Assembly (NCBI GenBank): GCA_027946365.1
Contig: JAPEUQ010000003.1
Location: forward strand, 2,418,001 to 2,482,000
Source of the DNA: Kalmusia sp. IMI 367209
Taxonomy: Eukaryota > Ascomycota > Dothideomycetes > Pleosporales > Didymosphaeriaceae
Reading direction: 5' to 3'
Length of the DNA stretch: 64,000 bases
Part shown: in pieces, positions 44,829-56,180 of the stretch
How positions within the stretch are numbered: position 1 is the stretch's first letter
Layout of the letters: each line of letters begins with the position of its first letter
Notes under the pieces: generated by a model
Databases searched by the model: none
What the model saw: the letters and a program-made list of their open reading frames with translations, nothing else
What the model was told of the DNA's origin: nothing
Position numbers and translations under genes: made by a program

Positions 44829-46049
44829 TCATCCCTGTCTCCCAAAGAACGCCTTTGATTCTTCTTTCTTCCCCTTCAAAAACGCCTCAAATGTTCCTGG
44901 CTTCCGCCCAATGATTACTGACAAGTCTTCAGGCTCAAAACAATCTTCTTTTTCCAAAGCCCACGCCTGTGCATCGCGCTGCACATTACCTTCACGTATC
45001 TCGTTCGCCGCTTCACGCTCACCAACCTGCTCGACCCCAATGTGCACGCCTGCTACAGCCGACAAAATACGCGCCGCCTCTTCGAGACCGAGGGCCTGGC
45101 TTCCGACATTAATAATCTTATTGACAAGAGTTGGTGATGTCTGGCCGTTGATAGGATCCAATAGAGCGTGCGCCGCGACGACCCCAATATCCGCTGGATC
45201 CACAAGCATGAGTCGCGCCTGCTTTGGCATAGCGCTGCGCAAGACGGGCTGAGAGGACAGTAACTCAGGCCAGTAGTTGGAAGAGGAAGGGGGGAGGAAA
45301 TTGCTCATGAACCACGCCGGGCGAAGGACGGTATATGTTTTGCTCACATCTTCTGCTGTCTCGTCCCTTCTCCAATTCTTGACCAAAAACTCGATTTGTG
45401 CCTTTGCGCCAAAGTAACCTTGTAAGACCTTTCTGGTAGGCGCATCTGTATCGATCTCACACTCGCCTTTACGCAAAAGATTCGATTGGAAGTGCATTGT
45501 TTCTTTGGATGGTACGTCTGCTGGCTTCAGGCTCGTCACGGCTTCGGGGTCGACCCATGCTGGCGGTCCTCCGACGAGAGGAAATGTTTGCGGATCCGCG
45601 ATGCCTACGACCGAGCTATACACGACATGTCGGACTGATCCGGCAGCTCTCGCAGCATCCAGCACTGCAGTTGCGTGTTGCACTTCCTCCTGCGCATTAT
45701 GGAATGTTGGAACCGTGTTCAGGAAGACGGCTGTGATAGCGCTACCATCTATACTGGGAGTAAAGGCGCGGATCAGACTTTCAACGTCGGTGAGATCGGC
45801 TTGCGTCAAGATGACGGACGTGTACTGCGAAGTATCGTATTTTTGGGGCAGTTGTACGAGGCGCTGAGACTTTATGCTTGAGGCATCGCGAACTACGGCA
45901 CGGATTTGGAGAGGGCGTGGGCCGGGGGAGAGAGATGCGAGGGCGGAGCAGAGTGCGTAACCTTGGGTACCGTTGGCGGCCGTGACTAGGACGGTCAAGG
46001 GGACTGTCGATGGGGGGAAAGAGTTTGAATTCGAGAGGACCATTTTCAC
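44829..46049 (-). CDS. NmrA-like NAD(P)-binding protein
   Basis: A single exon of 406 codons. It starts (M)VLSNSNSFPPSTVPLTVLVTAANGTQGYALCSAL, a Rossmann strand and loop with the atypical GxxG pattern of the NmrA group. It continues IRAVVRDASS, VILTQADLTDVESL, AVFLNTVPTF, HVVYSSVVGIAD and TVLRPAWFMSNFLP. The usual SDR Tyr-x-x-x-Lys is not in place, as in other NmrA-like proteins, which sense NAD(P) redox state or act on unknown substrates. An in-frame Met two codons later is an equally good start. No signal peptide or membrane segment. Confidence 0.88.
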   Translation of the reverse strand: MKMVLSNSNSFPPSTVPLTVLVTAANGTQGYALCSALASLSPGPRPLQIRAVVRDASSIKSQRLVQLPQKYDTSQYTSVILTQADLTDVESLIRAFTPSIDGSAITAVFLNTVPTFHNAQEEVQHATAVLDAARAAGSVRHVVYSSVVGIADPQTFPLVGGPPAWVDPEAVTSLKPADVPSKETMHFQSNLLRKGECEIDTDAPTRKVLQGYFGAKAQIEFLVKNWRRDETAEDVSKTYTVLRPAWFMSNFLPPSSSNYWPELLSSQPVLRSAMPKQARLMLVDPADIGVVAAHALLDPINGQTSPTLVNKIINVGSQALGLEEAARILSAVAGVHIGVEQVGEREAANEIREGNVQRDAQAWALEKEDCFEPEDLSVIIGRKPGTFEAFLKGKKEESKAFFGRQG

Positions 46050-47515
46050 AATCTGTGCGGTGAACTTTTAAGCTGATGGGGTGGAAGTGTTGGGTAAAAT
46101 TGAAATGACGGAAGAGGTGGAAGCTTGTGTTGGCGAAGTGTAATGTAAGTGGGGAGTTTCTGATCAATTAAGATTGAGAAGAATCGACGAAATTAAGTAC
46201 TTGCATAGTACATTGCGGAGACCAAATGTAAATCTTAAGTCCTAAGATATTTTAGGTTAGGCTTATATGGTGTAGCTTACGCGCAGAATGAACGATTGGG
46301 ATGTTGTAGGGGCTATTGCGGAGGACTTGCGGAGCGCACTGCGGAGTTGCGGAGAAGGCTGTAAGATCAACAGCCCGAACTCAATCCACACATATAATTA
46401 AGGACTGGCCTATTATTCCTTTCAGACGTCGTTTTATGTGCGTATGGCATCATATCAGTTGATATCGACTTATCACTTGTGTAGGATTCTTGGTCTAATT
46501 ATACTCCAAGGTGAATGGGGCTTAGTTCAGAGAATGATACACTGTTTGAGAGAGAATTAAATGCTATCGAGAGCTATAAGAGAAGTTTTGTTCTTCAAAG
46601 TAAGGAACAAATGGTTACACGGGCCGCAGTCAAATCAGTGATACATGATGCACCCACTTAGAAATGTCTATAAGGGAAACATAATGTTAAAAAGATAAAA
46701 ATAAATATAAAATGCAAGGAAAAAAATTTGCCAAAACTGGAGGCTTAAACCACCTCTTTTTGAGGGGTTGAGCTCACAGAACCTATTCCCATAAGTTTTT
46801 GTCATGATTAGGAATCGAACCGGTGCACTGTCTACGAGTCTCGTCGGTTATGTAACTAAATTTAGAAACTGAACCAGTTGGTCTCTCCATGTGTCGGTAA
46901 GATGATAGTACTTGATATCAATAAATATATATACTAGGTTCAAGAAACTGCGTTGTTGGGAGGTACGTGAGTTAAAGATGTAGGTGTAAGAAAAGCAGCC
47001 TGCATGGCGGAATCTGGTTCACTCTCACCGGGCAACTACCCAACTTATCAGAATGCGGCAAAGACGTTATTCTGTTTGCTTAGTAGCGGGCGTGGCAAGG
47101 GATTATCCGCACCCAACAGCGCACATGATCCTGCTCTACCATGCAAATGGACAAACAAGCGATTGCTTTCAAAGACTCTGGCCGTGAGTTGGCTGTTTCA
47201 ATGCTTCGAATGATCTATCATCGTAGAGTATAGCGCACTGTTGCTTAGCGCTTGAGTAATACCATCTACTCCTCGCGATTCACACCCGTGCTAATGATGT
47301 CGCTGCAGAATACAGACATGCGACAGTGAAATGCTACATTTGGCCATCCCGAAATGTAGGAATACTCACAAGCACAAGTCATGAATCATAGAGCTCCTGT
47401 TATCTCGTTGCCCCGTTGACACCACAGTGAATCGGCAGGCCGCTAGATGAAAAACATTGAAACCGATCCCTCTTCTGTATACGAGCACCCATAATCGTCC
47501 ACGCAAGCAACAAAA
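46050..47515. other. AT-rich gene-poor stretch with a tRNA-like pol III box
   Basis: About 1.5 kb. Near 46313-46362 the heptamer TGCGGAG recurs four times. 46560-46960 is strongly AT-rich with A-runs. On the minus strand, GGTTCGATTCC (46811-46821) is a perfect B-box, preceded at tRNA-like distance by an A-box-like TGGTTCAGTTTC. The stems of a tRNA cannot be formed around it, so it is not a working tRNA gene. Confidence 0.45.
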
Positions 47516-48440
47516 ATGCCGACCGCAATTGCATCCGCGCCCAAGAAACGCAAGCGAGCCTCGAGTCCCGAACCTCCACCTATTCGCATGTTCACCCTGA
47601 ATCAAACTCTCGACAAGAAAGGAAGCCCCAAGAGGCTTCTGATTGGCATAATTCAGAATCGCGAGGACATGATGCCGCTGTTCGCCTACTTGAAAACCCC
47701 TTTTTGGGTGATGTATACGTTCGGAAATGGCAAGCGTCGGACCTCATCAGCCCTGGCTACGGATCTGAGTGTCTCTTTAATCGCGCCTTTCGCCTATATT
47801 GGGGCCGAACAGCACAGCAGTCTGTTTCCAGAGCTCGAGGCACTCATTCTATAGTATTTCGTCGCCGAAGGATATTGGAGAGGTTTTCGAGGTGATGTAC
47901 AACCCGAGTTAAAGCACGCCTGCAGACTTGTGAGAGAAGTCGTCGAAGAAGAGACAATCGACAATGAAGAGAGCACCATCAGAGCTAGGGAACCTATAGC
48001 TACATACGCTGACGGCGTTTCTGTATCAGATGAGTCAGATGATGAGAGCCTATTTGTTAGAGAAGACTGTGGACGGTGCCAGAAAAACAAAACGGATGAC
48101 AGCCGGTGCAGGAGAAAGGGTCACAACAATAAGTAAGAAATTATGATCATTGTCATGCTATCGCTTATACGTCATCATAGAATTATTTTCCAGGAACACG
48201 AAATCGCAAGGCTAAAGAGAGAGCTTCCAGTGATGAAGAGTTGTCGGGACCTGGATACGAGCTTGCTTATAGAGGAAGCAAATGTTCTAGAAGCAGACAT
48301 GCGAGCCAAGAATGAGACATTGGAAGACTATAAATAGTGGAGAGGCGTCGCGCGTGATCTGTTGGATGGTAATAAGATGCTCTCGAAGCAAGAGAAGGAC
48401 GCTTTGAGATTGAAATTAAGGCTCCAAAGTGACAGCTCCT
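47516..48440 (+). pseudogene. Unknown gene with two in-frame TAG stops, probably decayed
   Basis: A frame starting MPTAIASAPKKRKRASSPEPPP runs to a TAG at 47852-47854 and continues in the same frame as YFVAEGYWRGFRGDVQPELKHACRLVREVVEEE with an acidic Ser-rich tail to 48136. After a possible GT-AG intron (about 48135-48193), the same frame resumes as EHEIARLKRELP, a coiled-coil-like helix. It meets a second TAG at 48335-48337 and again continues as WRGVARDLLDGNKMLSKQEKDALRLKLRLQ. The coding-like sequence on both sides of each TAG suggests CAG-to-TAG changes, the direction expected of repeat-induced point mutation. The proposed intron does not join in phase, another sign of decay. The family is unknown. 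Confidence 0.4.
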
Positions 48441-48895
48441 GCTCCCTTCTCGTTTGTACATATAAAGTGTTGCATTTTGTTTCATTTTTCTGGATTCTCG
48501 CGAGAGAAATGAGTAGCCATGCATTCACGCGGGAGAAACCTGCATATTTCAATTTCTTGTTCAACTTGATTTCCTTTTAAACGGAGGAGTCTTGTGCTAG
48601 ATTACGACTAGTAGAAGAGAGACGTTAATGTGGTATACGCCAAAACCATATATTCAGCTGATGCGTGACTGGTTTCGACGACTGTTTCAAAGAGCCACGA
48701 TCAGAAATTGATTTTTTTGATAGACGCGATCGAGCATGCGGCCTTCGCGCGATTGATACGCTAGCGATCAGCTTCTCCATTTGGAACTAGCGCGCACAAA
48801 CGTCCTGCATGCGCTAGTGTGGTGCGACATACCTTTAGTCTGAAGACAACTTCTTGACATTCTTATCATCTTAAAATTCGACGGATAGACTTAAC
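48441..48895. other. Intergenic, upstream of the agmatinase gene
   Basis: About 450 bases, no supported gene. Confidence 0.5.
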
Positions 48896-51137
48896 ATGTT
48901 TTTCACACATCAGCTGGGTCCTGTCGTCCTGTCATCCTTTGCAGCTGCACGGGAGATTACATTCCCACCCGCTTTTAGCCTAGGCAATGAACAAGTCCTC
49001 GGCCATGGTGACGATATCGATGTTACGAAGGGTCGAGCTTTTGTAGGTTTGAATACATATGCTAATCTACCATACGTACATTGTTTGGCTGGAGGAGATA
49101 CACAGGTCGAGAAGTACGATATCGCAATTCTTGGGGCGCCTTTTGACACTGTAAGTTGTATCTCGCAAGCCTTCTTGAGGTTGGATGAAATCTTCGTTTA
49201 GAACACAAAATATGAAGTGTGACTTTGTAGTTTAGACTAAGCAGAACGGCGTGAAGACTTGGTGGGCATGTGGCTATCGTCGTCGTCGTACTGTGGAGTG
49301 TATTACCGTCGCATCCAGAACATGCGTTGTGCTCGTGTAGGAGGGGAATCACACCGTTATTGGACCTCTGATATATATTTAGCCTCGGTGTTTGTATGGC
49401 GAAGCTTACAAGCGGGAGAACGTTACAATGTGTAGCAATAAGAGCCGGGGGGATGTGACACTGTGTTCTACTCATTGGAGAATTCATCCGCATCACCATC
49501 CCGGCAGACGCTCGAATTTTTTCAGATCGAGTTTGACCGATCTAGGCAAGATGCTCAGCATATGACCAAGCTAACGGATAGAACAGGGTGTAACAGCTCG
49601 GCCTGGCGCGAGATTTGGACCTGGAGGTATCCGTCAAGGTTCCAGAAGAATAGATCCAGAAGGCGCATGGGATGTGTATACAGGTACGATATTCCTTGCA
49701 TATTCAAGAATCAGTAGTCGTGCTTCTAGGGTTGTGTCATGCTGCACAAGACAACACTGCCACTGTTGCGCTGCAACTGTCCACCACAAGGAATAGCGGG
49801 GTTTCTTGAACGCCAGCAGTTGGCGTTCGCGAGACAGGCGTACATCTTGCCCCAGATCGTGCGTGGTTTGCGGCACTAAGATAACCGTTCAAAGCTGATA
49901 AGGCAATTGGTCACCTGTGATTCGATCGATCAGGCTGACTGTGCTTGTGGCTCCTTAAGGCAAAAACGTGTTCTATGACTGGGCTAAGATCGTCGACTGC
50001 GGCGATGCTCCTTTGACATTTCTGGTGAGCGCACTCCGTTGGTTTATAATCTTCAGCAAGATATTGTACTGACATGTGATGTGAAGGATAATACAGTAGC
50101 GTTGAAACAACTCGATGCTAGCCACCGGGTAATTATACCGATGCCAGTCACTGTTAGCTCGTGCTTCGAGAGAGAAGGATCTAACGAGTATGACTGCATA
50201 GATTGTATCTGGACGAGCTTCCAATTCGAGTGAGTATCATACGCCCAGGATTATTACTTTGGGTGGGGACCACACCACGACGCTTTCTGCCTTGCGTTCG
50301 ACATACCACCACTGGGGAGACGTGAGTGTCATTCATTTCGACAGTCATATAGGTAAGGAGTTCGAATCAAAGCTGGGCTAGTCGCTAAAGTGTAACGCGA
50401 AGACACGTGGGATCCTAAAGTTCTTGGTGGAGGAGTGTCACATTACGCGTGGGTTTTAGATGATGTAATGAGTGGTGCCGAATCGCTGATTACTCTGACA
50501 GTGGGGTAAACCACGGGACCTTCCTCCACATTGCTCATGAAGAAGGCCTGATTCGTAACACATCCATCCATGCTGGAATCCGAGCTCCAATGGTTCGTCC
50601 CAAGGGGGACTTGAGGAACGATATCCGATGTGGCTTTCAGATGGTCAAAGCCAGAGACATCGACCGCATCGGTGTATCCGGCATTATCGAAAGACTCAAG
50701 CAACGAGTCTCTGACTCTAAGGTCTACATTTCAGTTGACATCGATGTGTTGGATCCGGCTTTTGCTCCCGGTCAGTCTCCATCAAAGCAAGCCGTTATGT
50801 GGAACCTTTTACCCCGCAGAGAGCGGGTCAGTATGCCGATAAAGAATACAACTAACAGCCACCTATAGCTACTGGAACTTCTGAAGTAGGTGGCTGGACA
50901 ACTCGCGAATTATTAACAATCCTCGATGGTCTAGCCGGGCTTGAGGTCGTTGGAGCAGACGTAGGCAAGTATCATTGAGTGGTCGGATAGAAGCTACTGT
51001 CCTGCTGACCATCATCAGTTGAGGTAGCGCCGATATATGACAATCCTGGGGAAATCACAGTTCTTGCAGCTGCTGAAGTCGTACAATCACTCATACGTCT
51101 AATGGTGGCTCAACCTGCTCAGCCTTCTAGATCTTGA
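48896..51137 (+). CDS. Agmatinase/arginase family ureohydrolase, nine exons
   Basis: Exons 48896-49150, 49587-49683, 49960-50024, 50087-50128, 50202-50352, 50403-50448, 50502-50770, 50869-50964, 51019-51137; 379 residues. The N-terminal VVLSSFAAA may be a signal peptide. The family marks are [86 protein letters not shown] and VEVAPIYD. The Mn-binding His and Asp residues (GGDH, DSHID, DID) are all kept, so it should be active. The substrate may be agmatine or another guanidino compound. Introns 1 and 2 are 436 and 276 bases, far longer than elsewhere in the window. The last intron begins with GC (G|GCAAGT at 50965) instead of GT. Confidence 0.88.
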
Positions 51138-51443
51138 ACGGTGTGTTTGGGAAGACCAGCAGGATACGGCTAATAATAATTATGGGCTCTACTACGAAAT
51201 GAGGAACCAAAATAGAGGATTCACGGTTATGTTACACAAATGTTAGTAGAGGTTACAAGTGAACGTGAGAGGAGTCCATTGCACCACTGTGAATGGCAAA
51301 ATGCTGGAGAAATGGCGAAAGAGCTTTGCCTGAATCGGCTTAGCGCCAAAACCCCACCTCCCGATGGCACTAGGTCATCTTCCGTTTCACCTAACTCAAC
51401 ATCAACATTCAAGCCTTTTACCTTCTTCCGTTCTCGCAACACC
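51138..51443. promoter_or_regulatory. Promoter and leader region of the Dap1-type gene
   Basis: 306 bases between the agmatinase stop and the next start. The open frame that runs through it into the next gene lacks conserved residues before the Met at 51444. Confidence 0.45.
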
Positions 51444-52025
51444 ATGTCCGACAGTGCCGCTCCTCAGCAGAAGGAGAGATTTGCTCCCAAGCAACCCGTA
51501 GACCTTGCTCCGCCGAAGGATGATGTCATTACCCAGGATTATCTTGCAAAATGTGACGGTGCGGCTCTCTACAGTCAATCGCTCCAATCGCAAGTGGGTT
51601 GACGAAAAGGTATATAGGTACAAACGATGGATTCCCTACACTGGTCGCTATCAAAGTATCCCACCCAATACCCAACTGGCCAATCAAACCCTCACCAATG
51701 AACAGGGCGATGTCTTTGATGTGAGTGGTAAAGATACCTACTCGCCAGGCAAGAATTACCACGGTTCGTACAGCCTAGCATAGCCCATCTGCAGTGAAAC
51801 CTGTCATTTTCCCCGTGAAGCTGACCCTAAGTGCGTTCAGTCTTTACCGGGAAAGAACCGAATCGTGCGCTAGGGCTCTCTTCTTTGAAACCAGAAGACT
51901 GCATATCGGATTACTCTAATCTCTCTGAGAAGGAGATACAGGTTTTGAACGACTGGCATACGTTCTTTTCCAAGAGATATAACATCGTCGGACGGCTTCA
52001 GCCTGAGAGTAACGCAAGCCTATAA
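51444..52025 (+). CDS. DAP1: Dap1/MAPR heme-binding protein (cytochrome b5-like fold)
   Basis: Exons 51444-51558, 51618-51655, 51706-51763 and 51841-52025 encode 131 residues. The 38-base second exon supplies GTNDGFPTLVAIK. The core is GDVFDVSGKDTYSPGKNYHVFTGKEPNRALGLSSLKPEDC with the Tyr residues that in MAPR proteins ligate heme, followed by LNDWHTFFSKRYNIVGRL. MAPR proteins (Dap1, PGRMC1) bind heme and support cytochrome P450 enzymes of sterol synthesis at the ER. This one has no N-terminal membrane helix, which is also the case in yeast Dap1. The last residues are short and polar. Confidence 0.9.
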
Positions 52026-52724
52026 GCAGTCTGAATGGTTGGTCTAGACTAGACACCCCATAGCGATGTGCTACAAGCCGTCTAGGGCTGAAATTACAAT
52101 CCCAATATCTCTGAATCATATGTACCATTACTTCTAAATAGTGTTGTCCTATGAGCTGGCAAAGATTTGAGCACAAAATGAGCACGTTTCTTTCCGGGCT
52201 GTGAATCAGATATAGCATCTTAGCCATCATAATTTGCGAATTGTTCTGGAGATTTGTCGATTCCATCATGTCGTTCAAACTTCACATGTCGGTTGGGGGG
52301 GACATTGACCGCACAAGAGTCAAACTACAATGGTTTTGGATCTTAGTAGAAAGTTTCATATCACACGAATCATTCACAAAGCGTATGCCTGACGAGCACT
52401 CAAGTACAAATTGCGAAGTGTACGAATTACAGCTAATAGGGTGAGTTTCTGGCACAAGGAACCGTAAACTATCTACGTGGTAATATGCTTGCTCAACAAA
52501 ATGGCAAAGAAAATTTCCCCCATAGGCGCACACACTAGATACCCAAATGTCCGTGTTTAATAGGTTGTTGCCTCCAATAAATTTCACCAATCATGCATTG
52601 AGGTTCTTTTGAAGAAGGCACACACCACCCACTAGAATCCGTCATTAAACTCAAAGACCAAGACCAAGGGTAGCGACCGTGGGCTTAGAGTTTAGTCCGA
52701 ATACCAATGTTTTGAGATGAACGA
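52026..52724. other. Intergenic, no supported gene
   Basis: About 700 AT-rich bases. Open frames up to 120 codons have no recognisable content. Confidence 0.5.
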
Positions 52725-52949
52725 TCAACCATTCCTAACGTTGTACTGCGGCCTCGTGTTGCTACGACGGCCCTGACGCGACTCGACGCAGCGGTTGCAC
52801 TCTGACTCATCCTGCTGCCATTCCCGTTTGATGTTCCACGAGCCCATGCATTGATGGTTTGGATCGTTACGAGCAAAGTGGCAATGCTGTATGAGCAGGA
52901 TTTGGTCATGTCCGCACGGAGTGAAATGAATCTTCTCGAAGTAGCACAT
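52725..52949 (-). CDS. Small Cys/His-rich protein, possible zinc-binding
   Basis: 74 codons. The protein has ordered Cys and His residues: CGHDQILLIQHCHFARNDPNHQC, then W.IKREWQQDESECNRC, a spacing (CxH, C-H, HxC, CxxC) that suits one or two zinc sites. Short fungal proteins of unknown function with this look exist. A GT-AG intron can be drawn just upstream of the ATG (acceptor near 52959), so a further 5' exon, coding or not, is possible. Function is unknown and the gene call rests on composition. Confidence 0.5.
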   Translation of the reverse strand: MCYFEKIHFTPCGHDQILLIQHCHFARNDPNHQCMGSWNIKREWQQDESECNRCVESRQGRRSNTRPQYNVRNG

Positions 52950-55900
52950 AGCGATAGCTGATTCGTTCCAATCGTAAGATAGTGTCTCAGCAACACGATC
53001 GACGCTTAAACTTACGTAGTGACTTTCGTGTTGGTATAGTTCTTCTCTGATTGCTTGTTCGTGAAAGTGGTGTTGTACTGAGCCGAAGATCTTGGGAAAG
53101 TCTGGGGATTGCGCTTCGAAGGATGTCCACCCTTTCTTTATACTTCAACCACGCTGCAGTACAACAACGAGGAACCTTTCTATGTGGGTCACGGCGGCAG
53201 CCGTGGTATGCTTTTGATACTCATACCCGGAAGGGCGTACAATTATCCACTTTCAGGGGTCCGGCGACTTGCAAGGCACCTCTCCCACGCAGGAGGTTTG
53301 TGTGTCCCAAAATTCGAAGTCGTGCATATCACGGCGGTATTTTTGGCTATTACTTATACGGAGGGCCGATCAACCACGCTCCGTGTTCGGCATGGTGTTA
53401 AATGCATTCTTATCTGTTGTCGTCACATCATGCTTAAGAGACTTGAGATGACACGATCAATGATCTGCACTGCACTGCACCATAGTGATCTGCTGTCGTA
53501 AGAAAAGGTGTTTATTAAGGCTGAAGACCCAAGCATGCCTTCACTCAAAGATAAGCACACGCCGCAGGTAATCGCGGCTACGTGATCCGAAAGCCAAAGT
53601 TACATACATACTCAAATTACAGTCGCTTAAGCTCAAAACCCCGATAACAAGCGTCGATTCGGAAGACTGAGATTATCATTGTCATAGAGAGAGATCTAGA
53701 TTGACACTACAAAACTGATGATGGTACACGTCACAGAAGTAGGTCCCTTGGTACGGTACAACCTCTTCGTCCACAGAGGCCCAATTCCTTAGTGCATGTC
53801 GGAATATTGTCGTCTTCCCCGGGCTATTGTCAGCCAGTCGTTCGCTAGTGATACGAAGCGAGTAGTTAATTTGTGCTTGCGCCCCTGGCTACTTTCTCTG
53901 TTGAAACCTTCCACTTCCCCGCCGTGCAACGCAGGATCGGTCTCACCTACATCTACTCGCCTATATGTGAAGATGTGGAGCTTGGCTTTCACTTTTGACA
54001 AGGACCACGGTCTTATTAGAACAGGCGGGTAAAATCCAGGCATGCTGTGCTAGATCTATTCTTTCGCGGAAAGCTTTCCACGGAACGCAATCGTATTCGC
54101 ATAACCTGGCCCCCATAGTCCCCACGCTTTCTTCAGTCGTTACGAATCAACAGTGTAAATAACACTAGCTAGCAGAAAGAAAGGTATCACCAGCAGTTAT
54201 GATAACGAACAACATATATCGCCTTGAAATGGAGTCCACATGCAGTAAGTGGTCATGCCATCCACCCAGCTACAATTAGGATAATTTGCTCCAGTAAGTT
54301 CACTTGAATGAGAAGTACTATTGATAATACCGCCAGTACTTGATAATCTCAAGTGACAAGCCAAGAAAGTTAGAGCCAGAGCAATTTTGAAAGCACTTTG
54401 ACGGCACTCGATGAAAGTCGCGTTCATCATGTCCGCTCGGCACCTCATTGCTGATCTGTCATCAACAGCAAGTGAAAGCTATCCCGTATTGATGATCGAC
54501 CCAACCAGAGGCCTGTGTGTCCAAGCACATGACAGACGAACCACCCTTGTCTAGACAAATATCACTACGCAAATTCATTAGCGCATGAGTCGGGGTAACG
54601 AGCTCTGAGCCTTTCGCTCCCCTCTGGCCTGAGTCGGCACCACACGTGCTACCTACTCTACCGGTATTTCCAGTCTCCACTCAAATCACCCGTCGAACCG
54701 GGGGTTTTCGCAGCATGTACCGTAAGCAGTAGCACCAGGTTAAGCCCAATCAGTTAGCACCCACGTCCTGGGGTTGCCATTTCCGAGTCAGCAGCGAACG
54801 GAAATTTCTGATCTGAAGCTTCGACGAGTAGCAGTACAATCGTAAATTCCCGACACCCTTCTCAAGCTGCGCTTACTGTCGTTACTATTGTCGACCCTGG
54901 TTCGAGTCAACGTGGTGGCGGAACAAATAATAGAACGCTGGCAAACCAGCCCCAATCCGTATATACTCTGCCTCAGGCTCTACTCGACGGTCTCTACCTC
55001 CAGGCTTTCCCTTATCTCTATGCACGGGAAACTGAATGGCATCCCATCTAACTAGCGAGTTCTCCTTCGAACATTCAATAATTGTCCCAGGCTGCGAGTT
55101 GGGGCTGTGTTACTTGCTCTCTCGGAGCCGTTAAGCAGACTGCATCGAGACGCAGTCATTGCGAACCTATCTTTGCCCCCAACTGGTTCGACCTTCCAGA
55201 GAAAACGCGCAGCGAATGTATGATTTATCATCGATGTGCAGCGCCAACCGTACACAGCATTCTGCCTCGTGATCTAATCTACTTCAGAAAGGCAACGATG
55301 CTCATCAAAATAGTAATCAACTCCCGCTTACCGGGAAAGCGCACCAAGAGGACATGGTCTCCTCGGACGGTCGCATTAGCGTAAGCCACAATTCTGCAGG
55401 GGAGTCGTTTCGCATACTGCAGTCGTACAACTCATCCATCACGAGCCATGGCATCAAAGAACCCCCAATTACCCGCTACAATTCTCGTATCCTACGTTTA
55501 TGCACAATCCAACGGGGAACGAATATACTCTCCTGAATCATTAAAGCGACTCACATTTGGGAGTCCGAGTTTTGGACTTGCGAGATTGGCTCCTTGTTTT
55601 CTGCTCATCGCGCTGTGATTCTCTATTAGAGTTCTGTATAACTACGCTAATGCTGTCTTGTCGTCAGGGGTACGTCTTATGCGAAAGAGCCCCTAGGGAA
55701 CACTGTCAGCGGTAGCCTAATGCCGCTCAACTTGAAGTAATAGAGCTTATTTATTGACCGACGTTTCAGCGACGAACATGTACGACTGCTGGGCTCTTTG
55801 AGTCCTTTCCATGTCGCACCATCCTTTCGCATTCTATCCTTGAGACGCTGTGGGGAATCTGGTGAGCATGCCCCGTTTTGCTTGACGAGATTCCAGTATT

Positions 55901-56180
55901 CGAGACTTTATATCATGCAGTAGTAGGAGATGTTGTGCGACTATGGGCTGCCGCTCTCGATTAAATCGGCGAGCCCTGGCGATGGTGATCTGCATATTCG
56001 GGATCGATACAAAACGCGAATCTTGGCTTAGAGAGGGAGTTATGCAAGAGAATCGCTTCATCATCTCGAGCACGCGATGAGCACCCAAGAGTTAGGTAGA
56101 TTTAAACCAAAGACCAGCCGATGAATTCATGCATTGGCTTTGGAGTGCAGGAGAAAGACTGCAGTGTTACTGTCAACAAA
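52950..56180. other. Gene-poor stretch of 3.2 kb
   Basis: No open frame above 130 codons and none with family features on either strand. I looked for transposase, integrase, reverse transcriptase and long terminal repeats and saw none. It may hold heavily decayed mobile DNA. Confidence 0.5.

Noticed and set aside
46795..46900. Functional tRNA gene on the minus strand
   Set aside because: The B-box is perfect, but neither the T stem nor the acceptor stem pairs, and the anticodon arm collapses to a one-base loop.
55082..55384. 100-codon plus-strand frame
   Set aside because: No homologous pattern, no splice signals, AT-rich surroundings.
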